Shown piece after piece: positions 34,853 to 44,207 of a stretch of 64,000 nucleotides of DNA (its first letter is position 1; each line of letters begins with the position of its first letter). The notes under the pieces are model-generated. The model saw only the letters and a list, made by a program, of their open reading frames with translations, was not told the origin of the DNA and ran no database searches. Made by a program: the position numbers and the translations under genes. This DNA is from CAWGYQ01 sp963817395 (lineage in GTDB: Bacteria > Acidobacteriota > Vicinamibacteria > Vicinamibacterales > CAVPJW01). The stretch lies in contig CAWFOC010000003.1 in NCBI GenBank assembly GCA_963817395.1, forward strand, positions 992,001-1,056,000. Direction: 5' to 3'.

Positions 34853-35764
34853 CTACACGCCCTTCTTCGGGATGCGAACTGGATTTCCGCGGGCCACGTG
34901 ACCGCCGCGTGTCACGGCAACGGTAACCGATTCCGGTGGAATCAAGGTGCCAGGCCTCGCATAGGTCACCTTGTACTGCTTCGAGAGCTCGGCGGCGACC
35001 GCGCGCATCCGGTCCGGCAACGCCTGTGCCGTGATCAGGAAGTCGTTGCGGCCGCCGCTGGTCCTGCTGCCCTCATCGAAGACCACGCCGCGCACGCGGG
35101 CGTTCTCCGAAAGCGTGTTCGCCCCGCGCTGCGTCAGCAGCAGGACGTTCAGCATGGCCCCGCTGTCCTTCAGCGCATCGAGCACCGAATCCTCGTGCCG
35201 GTCGCTCAGCTCAGGACCCTCCGTCGTGACCACGATGATCACCGGCCGGGTCGCCTCACGCTTCTGCAAGCCACGCGACACCTCGACGAGGGCTTCCATC
35301 ACATAGGCTCCGCCGCCATCTCGATGGAACACACCGCCGATCGCCTTGTCGATCTGCGACCGGGCGCTGGTGTAGTCGCACATGATGGTCGGCCGATCGC
35401 CCACGGTAATCAGCGCCAGCTCGTAGTCGATCGTCAGGGCCCGCACGAACGCCGTCAGCGAGTCACGGATGTATGGAATCTCGCTCTCGGCGGCCGCACT
35501 GTTGTCGACGACGAGCGCTAGCTGAAGCGGATCGGTGGCGGGCACCGAGCGCAAGACCTCGCGGCTCATGCCGTCCTCGCGCACGAGGAACTCGGACGCG
35601 GTGAGATCGGTGGCCGGGACGCCGGCGGGCGTCAGCACGCTCACATAGAGGTCGCGCTCGAGTGCCTGCGCCGCGGCCGAGCCGGCCAGAGCGCCGACTA
35701 TCAGAACACACGTCGCGATGATGGTCAGTCCGACGACAGTTGTGCGGTCGATGGAAGCATTCAT
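34853..35764 (-). CDS. VWFA-related secreted protein (second copy)
   Basis: A 303-residue protein with N-terminal helix VVGLTIIATCVLIVGALAGSAAAQ. A VWFA-related fold follows (LYVSVLTPAGVPATDLTASE, LQLALVVDNSAAAES). The MIDAS DxSxS is altered to DNSAA, so metal binding is doubtful. ATG 35764 was chosen at the signal peptide. It ends one base before the start of the next VWFA gene, so the pair is one transcript, and the two are distant paralogues. Role unknown. Confidence 0.72.
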   Translation of the reverse strand: MNASIDRTTVVGLTIIATCVLIVGALAGSAAAQALERDLYVSVLTPAGVPATDLTASEFLVREDGMSREVLRSVPATDPLQLALVVDNSAAAESEIPYIRDSLTAFVRALTIDYELALITVGDRPTIMCDYTSARSQIDKAIGGVFHRDGGGAYVMEALVEVSRGLQKREATRPVIIVVTTEGPELSDRHEDSVLDALKDSGAMLNVLLLTQRGANTLSENARVRGVVFDEGSRTSGGRNDFLITAQALPDRMRAVAAELSKQYKVTYARPGTLIPPESVTVAVTRGGHVARGNPVRIPKKGV

Positions 35765-35905
35765 CGAGCGGTACCGGGCAGGCGCAGCCCTCAGAGGAGT
35801 ATAGGTCTCGCCAAGGTGAAGCGTCAAGCCGACGGAACGCAAGAACTCGTTCTTTTTGTTAGAGTTGCGGACACAAATTTCGTGGAGACCGGCGCAGTCG
35901 GTTCC

Positions 35906-35934
35906 TTGACACCCCTCAGATCGCATGCTATAAA
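35906..35934 (+). promoter_or_regulatory. Near-consensus sigma-70 promoter of the nuo operon
   Basis: TTGACA at 35906-35911, a 17-base spacer and TATAAA at 35929-35934. Transcription would start near 35942, about 70 bases before nuoA. It lies in the 247-base gap to the divergent VWFA gene. This is the best promoter seen in the window. Confidence 0.8.
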
Positions 35935-36011
35935 CGCGGGTCCGAGCGCCGCGCCGCGGGCGCGGTGGTGGCGCTCGTCACGCAATCACCTGCCGCCGCG
36001 GTTTCACCATC

Positions 36012-36368
36012 ATGCCCACCGAATACATTCCGATTGGCATCTTTCTGCTCGTGGCCCTGGGGTTTGCGGGCTTCACGCTGTTCATGTCGCGCCTCGTCCA
36101 CGCGGAAAAATACAACAAGGTGAAGCTCGAGCCCTATGAGTGCGGCATCGAGCCGCGAACCGACGCGCGCGATCGCTACAGCATTCGCTACTATCTCGTG
36201 GCCATGCTGTTCGTCATCTTCGACGTCGAGACCGTCTTCATGTTTCCATGGGCCGTCATCATGGATGAGCTCGCGATCTTCGGGCTGATCGAGATGATCG
36301 TGTTCCTCCTGATTCTGCTGGTGGGCTACTTCTATGCGTGGCGGACGGGCGCGCTGGAGTGGGCCTGA
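36012..36368 (+). CDS. nuoA: NADH-quinone oxidoreductase subunit A
   Basis: A 118-residue three-helix membrane subunit of complex I. KYNKVKLEPYECGIEP carries the conserved loop with the cysteine near the quinone tunnel, and RYYLVAMLFVIFDVETVFMF is the second helix. First gene of the nuo cluster, but followed directly by nuoC: nuoB, its usual neighbour, is missing. Confidence 0.94.
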   Translation: MPTEYIPIGIFLLVALGFAGFTLFMSRLVHAEKYNKVKLEPYECGIEPRTDARDRYSIRYYLVAMLFVIFDVETVFMFPWAVIMDELAIFGLIEMIVFLLILLVGYFYAWRTGALEWA

Positions 36369-36380
36369 TTCACGAGGACC

Positions 36381-37180
36381 ATGACTGACGGCTCGAGCGA
36401 CAAGCCGGCGAACGCCCCCGGCGGCCAGAACCCGGAGTCGGAAGCGCCGGCATCTCCCGACCGGCCGGCTGCGGAACCGTCTGCGCCCGACCAGGCCACG
36501 GCCCCTGCGACACCGCCGGCCGCTCCTGCTGCCGAAGTCTGCGGCGGCCGCTGCGCGGCCGCCGGCGAAGCCAGCCGCCGCCGCGTCCGAGCACAAGCCA
36601 GGGCCGCCCGCTCCGCCCGCCGGGCCCACCGATCCGGCGCCACCCGCCGACGTTGTCGTGCCGCCGTTCATTTCGGCCGTGCAGCACGCCGTTCCAGGTG
36701 CCATCGACCAGGTTGCCTACTGGGTTGGCGACTGGACGATCATCGTGCAGGCCCAGCGTCTGCTCGATGTCGCCCGGTTCCTGAAGGAATCGCCGGACGC
36801 GGCGTTCGATTTCTGTTCCGACGTGACGGCCAGCGACTGGCCGACCAGGTCCCAACGCTTCGACGTGATCTACTGTCTCTACTCGATCCGTCATCGTCAC
36901 CGCATCAGGATCAAGGTGAGAGCGGGGGAGGACGACCCCGTTCCGTCGGTGACCGGTCTCTGGCCGGCGGCGAACTGGCTCGAGCGCGAGGTGTACCGAT
37001 CTCTTCGGCGTCAATTTCACCGGCCATCCCGATCGCCGTCGCATTCTGATGCCGGACGACTGGCAGGGCTTCCCTCAGCGCAAGGACTATCCGCTCGAAG
37101 GACCGGGGGAGCTCCTCATGGAGAATCCCCTCGACTGGCTGAAACTGCGGCAGGCCCGTGACGAGGCGGAGATAGAGTGA
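36381..37180 (+). CDS. nuoC: NADH-quinone oxidoreductase subunit C with Ala/Pro-rich N-terminal extension, two frame breaks
   Basis: After removing single bases near 36535 and 36997 the gene encodes 265 residues (800 minus 2 bases is 266 codons). The first about 90 residues are a low-complexity Ala/Pro/Lys segment (SDKPANAPGGQNPESEAPA, then KPAAASEHKPGPPAPPAG). The rest is the NuoC domain: FCSDVTASDWP, FDVIYCLYSIRHRHRIRIKV, LEREVYDLFGVNFTGHPD and MPDDWQGFPQRKDYPL. NuoC is a cofactor-free peripheral-arm subunit. The 36369-36660 stretch is too short to hide nuoB. Confidence 0.88.
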
Positions 37181-38304
37181 GCGTCATGCCCGAAACCGTC
37201 GGCATGTTCGACACCGACGAGCTGGTCATCAACATGGGACCGCAGCATCCCAGCACGCACGGCGTGTTGCGGGTCGTGCTGCGGCTGGACGGCGAGCGCG
37301 TGGTCGGATCGGATGTCGTGATCGGATATCTCCATCGCGGCATCGAAAAGCTCAGCGAGAACCGGAACTACACGCAGATCATCCTCCTGACGGATCGGAT
37401 GGACTACGTGGCCGCGGCGACGAACAACATCGGCTACTGCGAGACCATCGAGAAGATGATGGCCATCGAAGTGCCGCGCCGGGCCCGTTATGTGCGAACG
37501 ATTCTCGGCGAGCTCCAGCGGATTGCGAGCCACTGTCTCTGGCTGGGCACGCATGCCATGGACATCGGCGCCATGACCGTGTTCCTCTACGCGTTTCGCG
37601 AACGGGAGCTCATTCTCGATCTCTTCGAGGAATACTGCGGCGCGCGGCTCACCTACAACTCGATGCGTATCGGCGGGCTGCCGCTGGATATCCCGAACGG
37701 CTGGGATCGCAAGGTGCTGGCGTTCTGCGACATCCAGGCGGACAAGGTGAACGAGTACGAGGAGCTGCTGACGAACAACCGGATCTGGCTCGAACGCACC
37801 CGGGAGGTGGGCGTGATCTCGGCCGAGGAGGCCATCGCCATCGGCCTCAGCGGTCCGGCCCTGCGCGGGTCGGGCGTCGTCCGCGACATCCGGAAGGACG
37901 AGCCCTACGCGGCGTACGACGAGATGGAGTTCGACGTGCCGATCGGCACCCGCGGTGACACCTACGATCGGTATCTGGTGCGGCTCGAGGAGTTCCGGCA
38001 GTCGATCCGGATCATCCGCCAGGCGATGCAGGGCATTCCCGACGGTCCGGTCGTCGGCAAGGTGCCCCGGATCATCAAGCCTCCCGCCGGTGAGACGTAT
38101 CACGCCATCGAGTCGCCAAAGGGCGAGATTGGCTATTTCATCGTCAGCGACGGGAAGTCGCCGAGTCCGTACCGGTTCCGCGTGCGCCCGCCGTCGTTCT
38201 GCAACCTGCAGGCGCTGCCGCGGCTCATCCAGGGCCACATGGTGGCGGACGTGGTTGCGCTCATCGGATCGATCGACATCGTGCTGGGCGAGGTGGACAG
38301 GTAG
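37177..38304 (+). CDS. nuoD: NADH-quinone oxidoreductase subunit D
   Basis: A 375-residue 49-kDa homologue lining the quinone site. NMGPQHPSTHGVLR, GYLHRGIEKL and HCLWLGTHAMDIGAMT are conserved and the C-terminus IGSIDIVLGEVDR is complete. GTG 37177 overlaps the nuoC stop and has a GGCGGAG ribosome binding site five bases away; ATG 37186 is the alternative. Confidence 0.94.
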   Translation: MSVMPETVGMFDTDELVINMGPQHPSTHGVLRVVLRLDGERVVGSDVVIGYLHRGIEKLSENRNYTQIILLTDRMDYVAAATNNIGYCETIEKMMAIEVPRRARYVRTILGELQRIASHCLWLGTHAMDIGAMTVFLYAFRERELILDLFEEYCGARLTYNSMRIGGLPLDIPNGWDRKVLAFCDIQADKVNEYEELLTNNRIWLERTREVGVISAEEAIAIGLSGPALRGSGVVRDIRKDEPYAAYDEMEFDVPIGTRGDTYDRYLVRLEEFRQSIRIIRQAMQGIPDGPVVGKVPRIIKPPAGETYHAIESPKGEIGYFIVSDGKSPSPYRFRVRPPSFCNLQALPRLIQGHMVADVVALIGSIDIVLGEVDR

Positions 38305-38345
38305 CATGGCTGGGCGAGGACAAGTAGCGTGGCTAGGCGAGGACA
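38302..38345. repeat. Imperfect tandem repeat between nuoD and nuoH
   Basis: Two 21-base units, 38302-38322 and 38325-38345, differ at two positions (TAGCATGGCTGGGCGAGGAC versus TAGCGTGGCTAGGCGAGGAC). The end of nuoD (GGGCGAGGTGGACAGG) looks like a third, diverged unit, so the repeat may have grown by slippage from the nuoD terminus. No function is evident. Confidence 0.75.
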
Positions 38346-38387
38346 TTTGGTGCAACGATTCGAGATGCGCGATCCCGGGTTGCCGTC

Positions 38388-39407
38388 GTGATTGACACGT
38401 TCGTCATTCCACTGCTCAAGATTCTCGTCGTCCTGAACGCCACGCTCGTGGCGGTCACCTACATGGTGCTGCTCGAGCGCAAGGTCATTGCCTGGGTTCA
38501 GGTGCGTTTGGGCCCGATGCGCGTCGGGCCGTACGGCGCCCTGCAGCCGATCGCCGATGCCATCAAGCTCCTGATCAAGGAAGACATCACGCCGACGCGC
38601 GTCGATCGATGGGTCTTCACGGCCGCGCCGATCATTTCGCTCGTGCCGGCGCTCATTGTGTTTGCGGTCATCCCCTTTGGGCCCGAGGTCCAGCTCTTCG
38701 GCCGGCAGGTCACGCTCTACATCACCGACGTCAACGTCGGTCTGCTCTACATCGTGTCGGTGGCGTCCATCGGGGTGTACGGGCTGATCCTGGCCGGGTA
38801 TGCCTCGAACAGCAAATACCCGCTGCTCGCGAGTCTTCGCGCGTCGGCGCAGCTCATCAGCTATGAAGTGGCCGTGACGATGACGCTCGTGAGCCTCATT
38901 CTGACGGCGGGGTCGATGAGCATGGTGAAGATTGTCGAGGCGCAGCAGGCCGCGCACGCCTGGTTTCTCTTCGTGCAGCCGGTGGCCTTCGTCCTCTTCT
39001 TCATTGGAGGGCTCGCCGAGACCAATCGTGCGCCATTCGACCTGCCCGAGGCGGAGCAGGAGCTGACCGGCGGCTTCCACACCGAGTACAGCGGCATGCG
39101 CTTCGCGCTGTTCTTCCTTGCCGAGTACGCCAACATGATCGTCGTCTCGTCCGTGGCGACCACGCTGTTCCTGGGCGGCTGGCTGAGGCCATTTCCCAAC
39201 GTGCCGGCGCTGGCATTTCTCGGGTTCGTGCCGTCGTGGATCTGGTTCCTGCTCAAGACGGGTGTGTTCCTCTACGTCTTTCTCTGGGTGCGAGCCACGC
39301 TGCCACGATACCGGTACGACCAGCTGATGCGACTCGGCTGGAAGGTGCTGATTCCGCTCGCCATCGCCAACGTGATCGTGACGGCCATCGTCAAGGTGCT
39401 GCTCTGA
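38388..39407 (+). CDS. nuoH: NADH-quinone oxidoreductase subunit H
   Basis: A 339-residue eight-helix membrane subunit linking the quinone site to the pump modules. ERKVIAWVQVRLGPMRVGP is the family signature, and AETNRAPFDLPEAEQELTGG carries the acidic residues of the E-channel. It starts at GTG 38388; its stop overlaps nuoJ (TGATG). nuoI, which normally sits between H and J, is absent, as is nuoG upstream. Confidence 0.95.
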   Translation: MIDTFVIPLLKILVVLNATLVAVTYMVLLERKVIAWVQVRLGPMRVGPYGALQPIADAIKLLIKEDITPTRVDRWVFTAAPIISLVPALIVFAVIPFGPEVQLFGRQVTLYITDVNVGLLYIVSVASIGVYGLILAGYASNSKYPLLASLRASAQLISYEVAVTMTLVSLILTAGSMSMVKIVEAQQAAHAWFLFVQPVAFVLFFIGGLAETNRAPFDLPEAEQELTGGFHTEYSGMRFALFFLAEYANMIVVSSVATTLFLGGWLRPFPNVPALAFLGFVPSWIWFLLKTGVFLYVFLWVRATLPRYRYDQLMRLGWKVLIPLAIANVIVTAIVKVLL

Positions 39408-39919
39408 TGGGCGAGGCGGTCGCGTTCTACACTCTGTCGGCGTTCATCCTCGGCTTCGCCGTGGCCGTGGTGACCAGCCGCAATACCGTGCACAGCGTGC
39501 TCTTCCTGGTGGTGAATTTTCTCTTCGTGGCGATGCTCTATGTGGTTCTGGGCGCCGAGTTCCTGGCCGTCATCCAGATACTCGTGTACGCCGGGGGCAT
39601 CGTCGTGCTGTACCTCTTCGTCGTGATGCTCGTGAACCTGAAACGGCCGCCGGAATCGCACAAGGACCGGCGTCGGCGCAACCGACTGGGGTTCGCGTTC
39701 GCCCTCGCGGTGTTGATCGAGCTCGTGGTGATTGGCGCGTACACGGCGGTGCCGGCAACGCCGCCGCGGGGTCGTGGCAACGCGCCGCTGCTGGTAGGCA
39801 ACACCGAGCAGGTGGGGTGGCTTCTCTATACCGACTACCTCATTCCGTTCGAGCTGGCCTCGATCCTGCTGCTGGTGGCCATGATTGGCGCCATCGTGCT
39901 GGCGAAACGCGAGAGTTGA
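39407..39919 (+). CDS. nuoJ: NADH-quinone oxidoreductase subunit J
   Basis: A 170-residue five-helix membrane subunit. VLFLVVNFLFVAMLYVVLGA and YAGGIVVLYLFVVMLVNL (the flexible third helix) are typical. ATG 39407 overlaps the nuoH stop. Length and charge pattern are normal. Confidence 0.94.
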   Translation: MGEAVAFYTLSAFILGFAVAVVTSRNTVHSVLFLVVNFLFVAMLYVVLGAEFLAVIQILVYAGGIVVLYLFVVMLVNLKRPPESHKDRRRRNRLGFAFALAVLIELVVIGAYTAVPATPPRGRGNAPLLVGNTEQVGWLLYTDYLIPFELASILLLVAMIGAIVLAKRES

Positions 39920-39931
39920 ACGAGAACACCG

Positions 39932-40234
39932 ATGATTACCCCGTCCCACTACATGATTCTGTCGGCCGCCCTGTTCATGATTGGCGTGTGTGGCGTCATG
40001 CTGCGCCGGAACGTCATCATCATCTTCCTGTCGATCGAGCTGATTCTGAATGCGGTCAACATCAATCTGGTGGCGTTCTCGAACGAGCTCCAGCACGTGG
40101 TGGGCCAGGTGTTTGCGCTGTTCGTCATCGCGGTGGCCGCGGCTGAAGCGGCCGTCGGGCTGGGCATCATCCTGGCCTTCTACCGGAACAAGGAAACGGT
40201 CAACATCGACGAGATGAACCTGATGCGCTGGTAG
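39932..40234 (+). CDS. nuoK: NADH-quinone oxidoreductase subunit K
   Basis: A 100-residue three-helix subunit (MrpC-like). IIFLSIELILNAVNINLV and VAAAEAAVGLGIILAFYR hold the two conserved glutamates of the proton path. Spacing to nuoJ and nuoL is short, so it belongs to the same transcript. Confidence 0.95.
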   Translation: MITPSHYMILSAALFMIGVCGVMLRRNVIIIFLSIELILNAVNINLVAFSNELQHVVGQVFALFVIAVAAAEAAVGLGIILAFYRNKETVNIDEMNLMRW

Positions 40235-40258
40235 CGCAGTTCGACTGTTGAGCGACTC

Positions 40259-42487
40259 ATGGATTTGATCTGGCTGATTCCGATTCTCCCTGGCCTGGGC
40301 GCGGCGCTCAACGGGCTGATCGGCATCCGGCGGTTCGGAAAGACGACGAGCGGGTTGCTGGCGTGCGCCACGATGACGGCTGCGCTGGCGCTGTCGCTCC
40401 TCGCGTTCGTTCAGCTTCTCGGCCTGCCCTCCGACGCGCGGATGCACGAGGTGACGCTGGCCACCTGGATTCCATCCATCCCGCTCGAGACGGCGCACGG
40501 CATCGGATCATTCGAGGTGCCGTGGACGTTCCGGCTCGATCCGCTGTCGGCGATGATGCTGCTCATCGTCTCCGGCATCGGGCTGCTCATTCACATCTAT
40601 TCCCTGGCCTATATGCACGACGAGCCGCGCGGCGGGTACGCGCGGTTCTTCTGCTACCTCAATCTGTTCTGCTTTTTCATGCTCACGCTGGTCCTGGGTG
40701 GCAACTTCCTGGTGATGTTCGTGGGCTGGGAGGGCGTCGGGCTGTGCTCGTATCTGCTCATCGGCTACTGGTACGAGAAGAAAAGCGCCGCTGACGCCGG
40801 CAAGAAGGCATTCATCACGAACCGGGTGGGTGATTGGGGATTCATCCTCGGCGTCTTTCTGGTGTTCCAGACGTTCGGCACCTTCGACTTCCGCGCCGTC
40901 GCCGGGGCTGCCGCGTCGCTCCCCATCGAGACGCGCGACGTGGGGTTCGGTGTCGTCTCCGCCATCTGCTTGCTGCTCTTCGTGGGCGCCGTCGGCAAGA
41001 GCGCGCAGATTCCGCTCTATGTCTGGCTGCCCGACGCCATGGAGGGCCCGACACCGGTGTCGGCGCTGATCCACGCCGCGACGATGGTGACGGCAGGCGT
41101 CTACATGGTGGGGCGGAACGCCGTGCTCTTCTCACACGCGCCGATGGTGATGGAGATCGTCGCGATCATCGGCGTCCTGACGGCTCTCATGGCTGCGACG
41201 ATCGGGCTGGTTCAGTACGACATCAAGCGCGTGCTCGCGTACTCCACCGTCTCGCAGCTCGGCTACATGTTTACCGCGATGGGTGTCGGCGCATTCTCGG
41301 CCGGCGCCTTCCATCTCATGACGCACGCCTTCTTCAAGGCGCTGCTCTTCCTCGGCAGCGGCTCGGTGATTCACGCCATGGGAGGGCAGCAGGACATGCG
41401 GCACATGGGCGGCCTGAGAAAGTACCTGCCCATCACCTACGTGACCATGCTCATCGGGACGCTGGCGATTGCGGGCATTCCACCGCTCGCGGGGTTCTTC
41501 AGCAAGGATGAAATCCTGTTCCGTGCGTTTCTCTCGAACCGCGCAATCTGGGTGCTCGCCGTCGTCACCGCCCTGATGACGGCGTTCTACATGTTCCGTT
41601 TGATGTCGATGACCTTCCTGGGAGCCTATCGAGGGCCCGCATGGGAGGGCGATGCCCATGACGGCGCGCAGGGCGGACATCACGCCGGCCACGATCGCGG
41701 GCACGATGCTCACGCGCACGCCCATGCAGCCGCCGATCCCGGACACGGCCACGGCGCGTGGCATGGGCCGCACGAGTCGCCCCGCGCTATGACCGGGCCT
41801 TTGCTGGCGCTCGCCGTGGGATCGATCGTCGCCGGCTTCGTCGGGGTGCCGGCCGCCCTTATTTCGGGCGGCAATCAGATCGAGCATTTTCTCGAGCCCA
41901 GCTTCAGCGCGCCGGTTGCCGGCGGTGCCGCAGCGCACGAAGCTCCTGCGGCGGTGGGAGAAGCCGCCGCCGCTCAGGGAGAAGCCGCCGCGGCTCACGA
42001 AGCGACCGAGGCCCATCACGACGTCGGCACGGAGCTGGCGCTGATGGGGTTCTCGGTTCTCGTGGCCGTGGCCGGCATCTGGTGGGCGCTCAGGATCTAC
42101 GTCAAACGGCCGGAGCTGTCCCAACAACTGGCGGAGAAATGGCCGGGCGCGCACCGCCTGCTGACCAACAAGTACTACGTGGATGAGCTCTACGACGCCA
42201 CCGTCATCAAAGGCACGATGGCCAGCGCGCATGGGCTCTGGAAGGTCGATTCACGTGTCGTTGACGGGGCCGTCAACGGCACCGGCTCGTTGACGGTCTT
42301 CTGGTCCTGGCTCTCCCACCTCGCCGACAAGTACATCGTCGACGGGCTGGTGAACCTGGTGGGACGCACGGCGGCGGAGGGCAGCCTCCTGTTCCGCCGG
42401 TTGCAGACGGGCCTGATTCAGAACTATGCATTGCTCATGGTTTTTGGCGTCTTCGCGTTTCTGAGCCTGTATCTGTTGACGCGCTGA
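40259..42487 (+). CDS. nuoL: NADH-quinone oxidoreductase subunit L with His-rich loop
   Basis: A 742-residue antiporter-like pump subunit. WEGVGLCSYLLIGYW, the lysine helix AVGKSAQIPLYVWLPDAMEG and HLMTHAFFKALLFLGSGS are conserved, and the C-terminal lateral helix region follows. Residues about 462-505 form a His/Asp/Gly-rich loop (over ten His) between the antiporter core and the C-terminal part, and residues about 555-585 are Ala/Glu/His-rich. Both make the protein longer than the roughly 610-640 residues usual for NuoL. Confidence 0.94.
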   Translation: MDLIWLIPILPGLGAALNGLIGIRRFGKTTSGLLACATMTAALALSLLAFVQLLGLPSDARMHEVTLATWIPSIPLETAHGIGSFEVPWTFRLDPLSAMMLLIVSGIGLLIHIYSLAYMHDEPRGGYARFFCYLNLFCFFMLTLVLGGNFLVMFVGWEGVGLCSYLLIGYWYEKKSAADAGKKAFITNRVGDWGFILGVFLVFQTFGTFDFRAVAGAAASLPIETRDVGFGVVSAICLLLFVGAVGKSAQIPLYVWLPDAMEGPTPVSALIHAATMVTAGVYMVGRNAVLFSHAPMVMEIVAIIGVLTALMAATIGLVQYDIKRVLAYSTVSQLGYMFTAMGVGAFSAGAFHLMTHAFFKALLFLGSGSVIHAMGGQQDMRHMGGLRKYLPITYVTMLIGTLAIAGIPPLAGFFSKDEILFRAFLSNRAIWVLAVVTALMTAFYMFRLMSMTFLGAYRGPAWEGDAHDGAQGGHHAGHDRGHDAHAHAHAAADPGHGHGAWHGPHESPRAMTGPLLALAVGSIVAGFVGVPAALISGGNQIEHFLEPSFSAPVAGGAAAHEAPAAVGEAAAAQGEAAAAHEATEAHHDVGTELALMGFSVLVAVAGIWWALRIYVKRPELSQQLAEKWPGAHRLLTNKYYVDELYDATVIKGTMASAHGLWKVDSRVVDGAVNGTGSLTVFWSWLSHLADKYIVDGLVNLVGRTAAEGSLLFRRLQTGLIQNYALLMVFGVFAFLSLYLLTR

Positions 42488-42550
42488 GGCTGTCATCCAC
42501 GCACCTGGTGGCGCACGGTCGCCAGGTCCGCAGGACGCTCCGGCATCGAT

Positions 42551-44206
42551 ATGACGAATACTGCAAACTTCCCGTTGCTCTCACTGATTCTGTTCACGCC
42601 ACTTGCGGGGGCCCTGCTGCTCCTCTTCGTCAATCGGAGGAGCGCGGACACCATCCGCTGGATTGCGAACCTCGTCACCGCGGTCGGCTTCTTCGTGTCG
42701 CTGCCGCTCTGGTTCTGGTACGACGCCACGAATCCGGAGTATCAGTTCGTCGAACGCGCGGAATGGATTCCGTCCATCGGTGCCCAGTACTTTCTCGGCG
42801 TCGACGGATTCAGCTGTCTGCTCATCCTGCTGACGACACTGATGGGGTTCATCGCGGTGTTGTCGTCGTGGACGGCCATCACCGAGCGCGTGAAGGAGTA
42901 CTACATCTTCCTGCTCGTGCTTCAGACGGGCATGATCGGCGCGTTCGTGTCGCTGGACTTCCTGCTGTTCTTTCTGTTCTGGGAAGTGATGCTGGTCCCG
43001 ATGTACTTCCTCATCGGCATCTGGGGAAGCGATCGGCGACTCTATTCGGCGATCAAGTTCTTCCTCTACACGCTGGTCGGCAGCGTGGTGATGCTGCTCG
43101 GTATCCTGGCGCTCTACTTCCACAACCACTCGGTGACGGGCGTGTACTCGTTCGACGTCACCCGGTTCCAACTGCTGGACGTGCCCAGCGACCTCCAGTT
43201 CTGGGTGTTCCTGGCCTTCTTCCTCGGGTTCGCCATCAAGGTGCCGATGTTCCCGTTCCACACCTGGCTGCCCGATGCCCACACCGACGCGCCCACGGCG
43301 GGCTCGGTGATTCTGGCGGCCGTTCTTCTGAAGATGGGAACCTACGGATTCATTCGATTCAGCCTCCCCATCCTGCCCGACGCGTCACATCAGTTCGTGC
43401 CGATGATGGCCGCCCTGTCGATTATCGGCATCGTGTACGGCGCGCTGGTGGCGATGGCGCAGAGCGACTGGAAGCGTCTGGTCGCATATTCGAGCGTGAG
43501 CCACATGGCGATGGTGATGCTGGGCATGTTCACGCTGAACCCGGTGGGCATCACCGGCAGCATCGTGCAACAGCTGAATCACGGGATTTCGACCGGCGCA
43601 CTCTTCCTTCTCGTCGGCGTCGTGTACGAGCGGCGGCACACACGCTTGATCTCGGAGTACGGTGGATTGTCGAAGACGATGCCCGTGTACGCCGCGGTGT
43701 TTCTGGTGATGACGATGTCGTCGATCGGACTGCCGGCTCTCAACGGATTCATCGGCGAGCTGCTCATCTTGCAGGGGGTGTTCGTCCACGATCGCATGTG
43801 GGCCGCGGTCGCGGCGAGCGGCATCGTGCTGGGCGCCGCGTACATGCTGTGGCTCTACCAGCGTACGATGTTCGGCAAGATCGAGAACCCCAAGAACGAG
43901 CACCTGACGGACTTGAACCTGCGGGAGTTCGCCACCTTCGCACCGCTGCTCGTTCTCGCCGTGTGGATTGGGCTCTACCCCGCGCCGTTCCTGCGCCGGC
44001 TCGACACGTCGGTCAGCCGTGTGATTGCGCGCGTCAGCCCGCAGTATCTCGAGCAGCGAGCCGCGTCGCGGCTGGAGGACTGCGAGACGCCGCAGCAGGC
44101 GTCGAACGCCTTTACCGACCCGGCGTGCGCCGACGCCCCGGCCGCGCCGGTTGACAGCCCGGTCCCGGCCGTTGCCGAGCCCCGTCCGGTCGGGGGACCC
44201 AACTGA
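42551..44206 (+). CDS. nuoM: NADH-quinone oxidoreductase subunit M
   Basis: A 551-residue antiporter-like pump subunit. The glutamate helix is in LFFLFWEVMLVPMYFLIGIW, and GFAIKVPMFPFHTWLPDAH holds the lysine of the proton path. About 55 residues after the last helix are Ala/Pro-rich and not conserved. Separated from nuoL by about 60 bases. Confidence 0.95.
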   Translation: MTNTANFPLLSLILFTPLAGALLLLFVNRRSADTIRWIANLVTAVGFFVSLPLWFWYDATNPEYQFVERAEWIPSIGAQYFLGVDGFSCLLILLTTLMGFIAVLSSWTAITERVKEYYIFLLVLQTGMIGAFVSLDFLLFFLFWEVMLVPMYFLIGIWGSDRRLYSAIKFFLYTLVGSVVMLLGILALYFHNHSVTGVYSFDVTRFQLLDVPSDLQFWVFLAFFLGFAIKVPMFPFHTWLPDAHTDAPTAGSVILAAVLLKMGTYGFIRFSLPILPDASHQFVPMMAALSIIGIVYGALVAMAQSDWKRLVAYSSVSHMAMVMLGMFTLNPVGITGSIVQQLNHGISTGALFLLVGVVYERRHTRLISEYGGLSKTMPVYAAVFLVMTMSSIGLPALNGFIGELLILQGVFVHDRMWAAVAASGIVLGAAYMLWLYQRTMFGKIENPKNEHLTDLNLREFATFAPLLVLAVWIGLYPAPFLRRLDTSVSRVIARVSPQYLEQRAASRLEDCETPQQASNAFTDPACADAPAAPVDSPVPAVAEPRPVGGPN

Positions 44207-44207
44207 G

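Noticed and set aside
36369..36660. Possible nuoB hidden between nuoA and nuoC
   Set aside because: The stretch encodes only an Ala/Pro/Lys-rich segment in the nuoC frame and is too short for the roughly 160-residue NuoB; no cysteine pattern of NuoB was found.
42508..44154. 548-residue open frame in another frame over nuoM
   Set aside because: Arg/Gly/His-rich shadow with no domain; nuoM in the correct frame is fully conserved.
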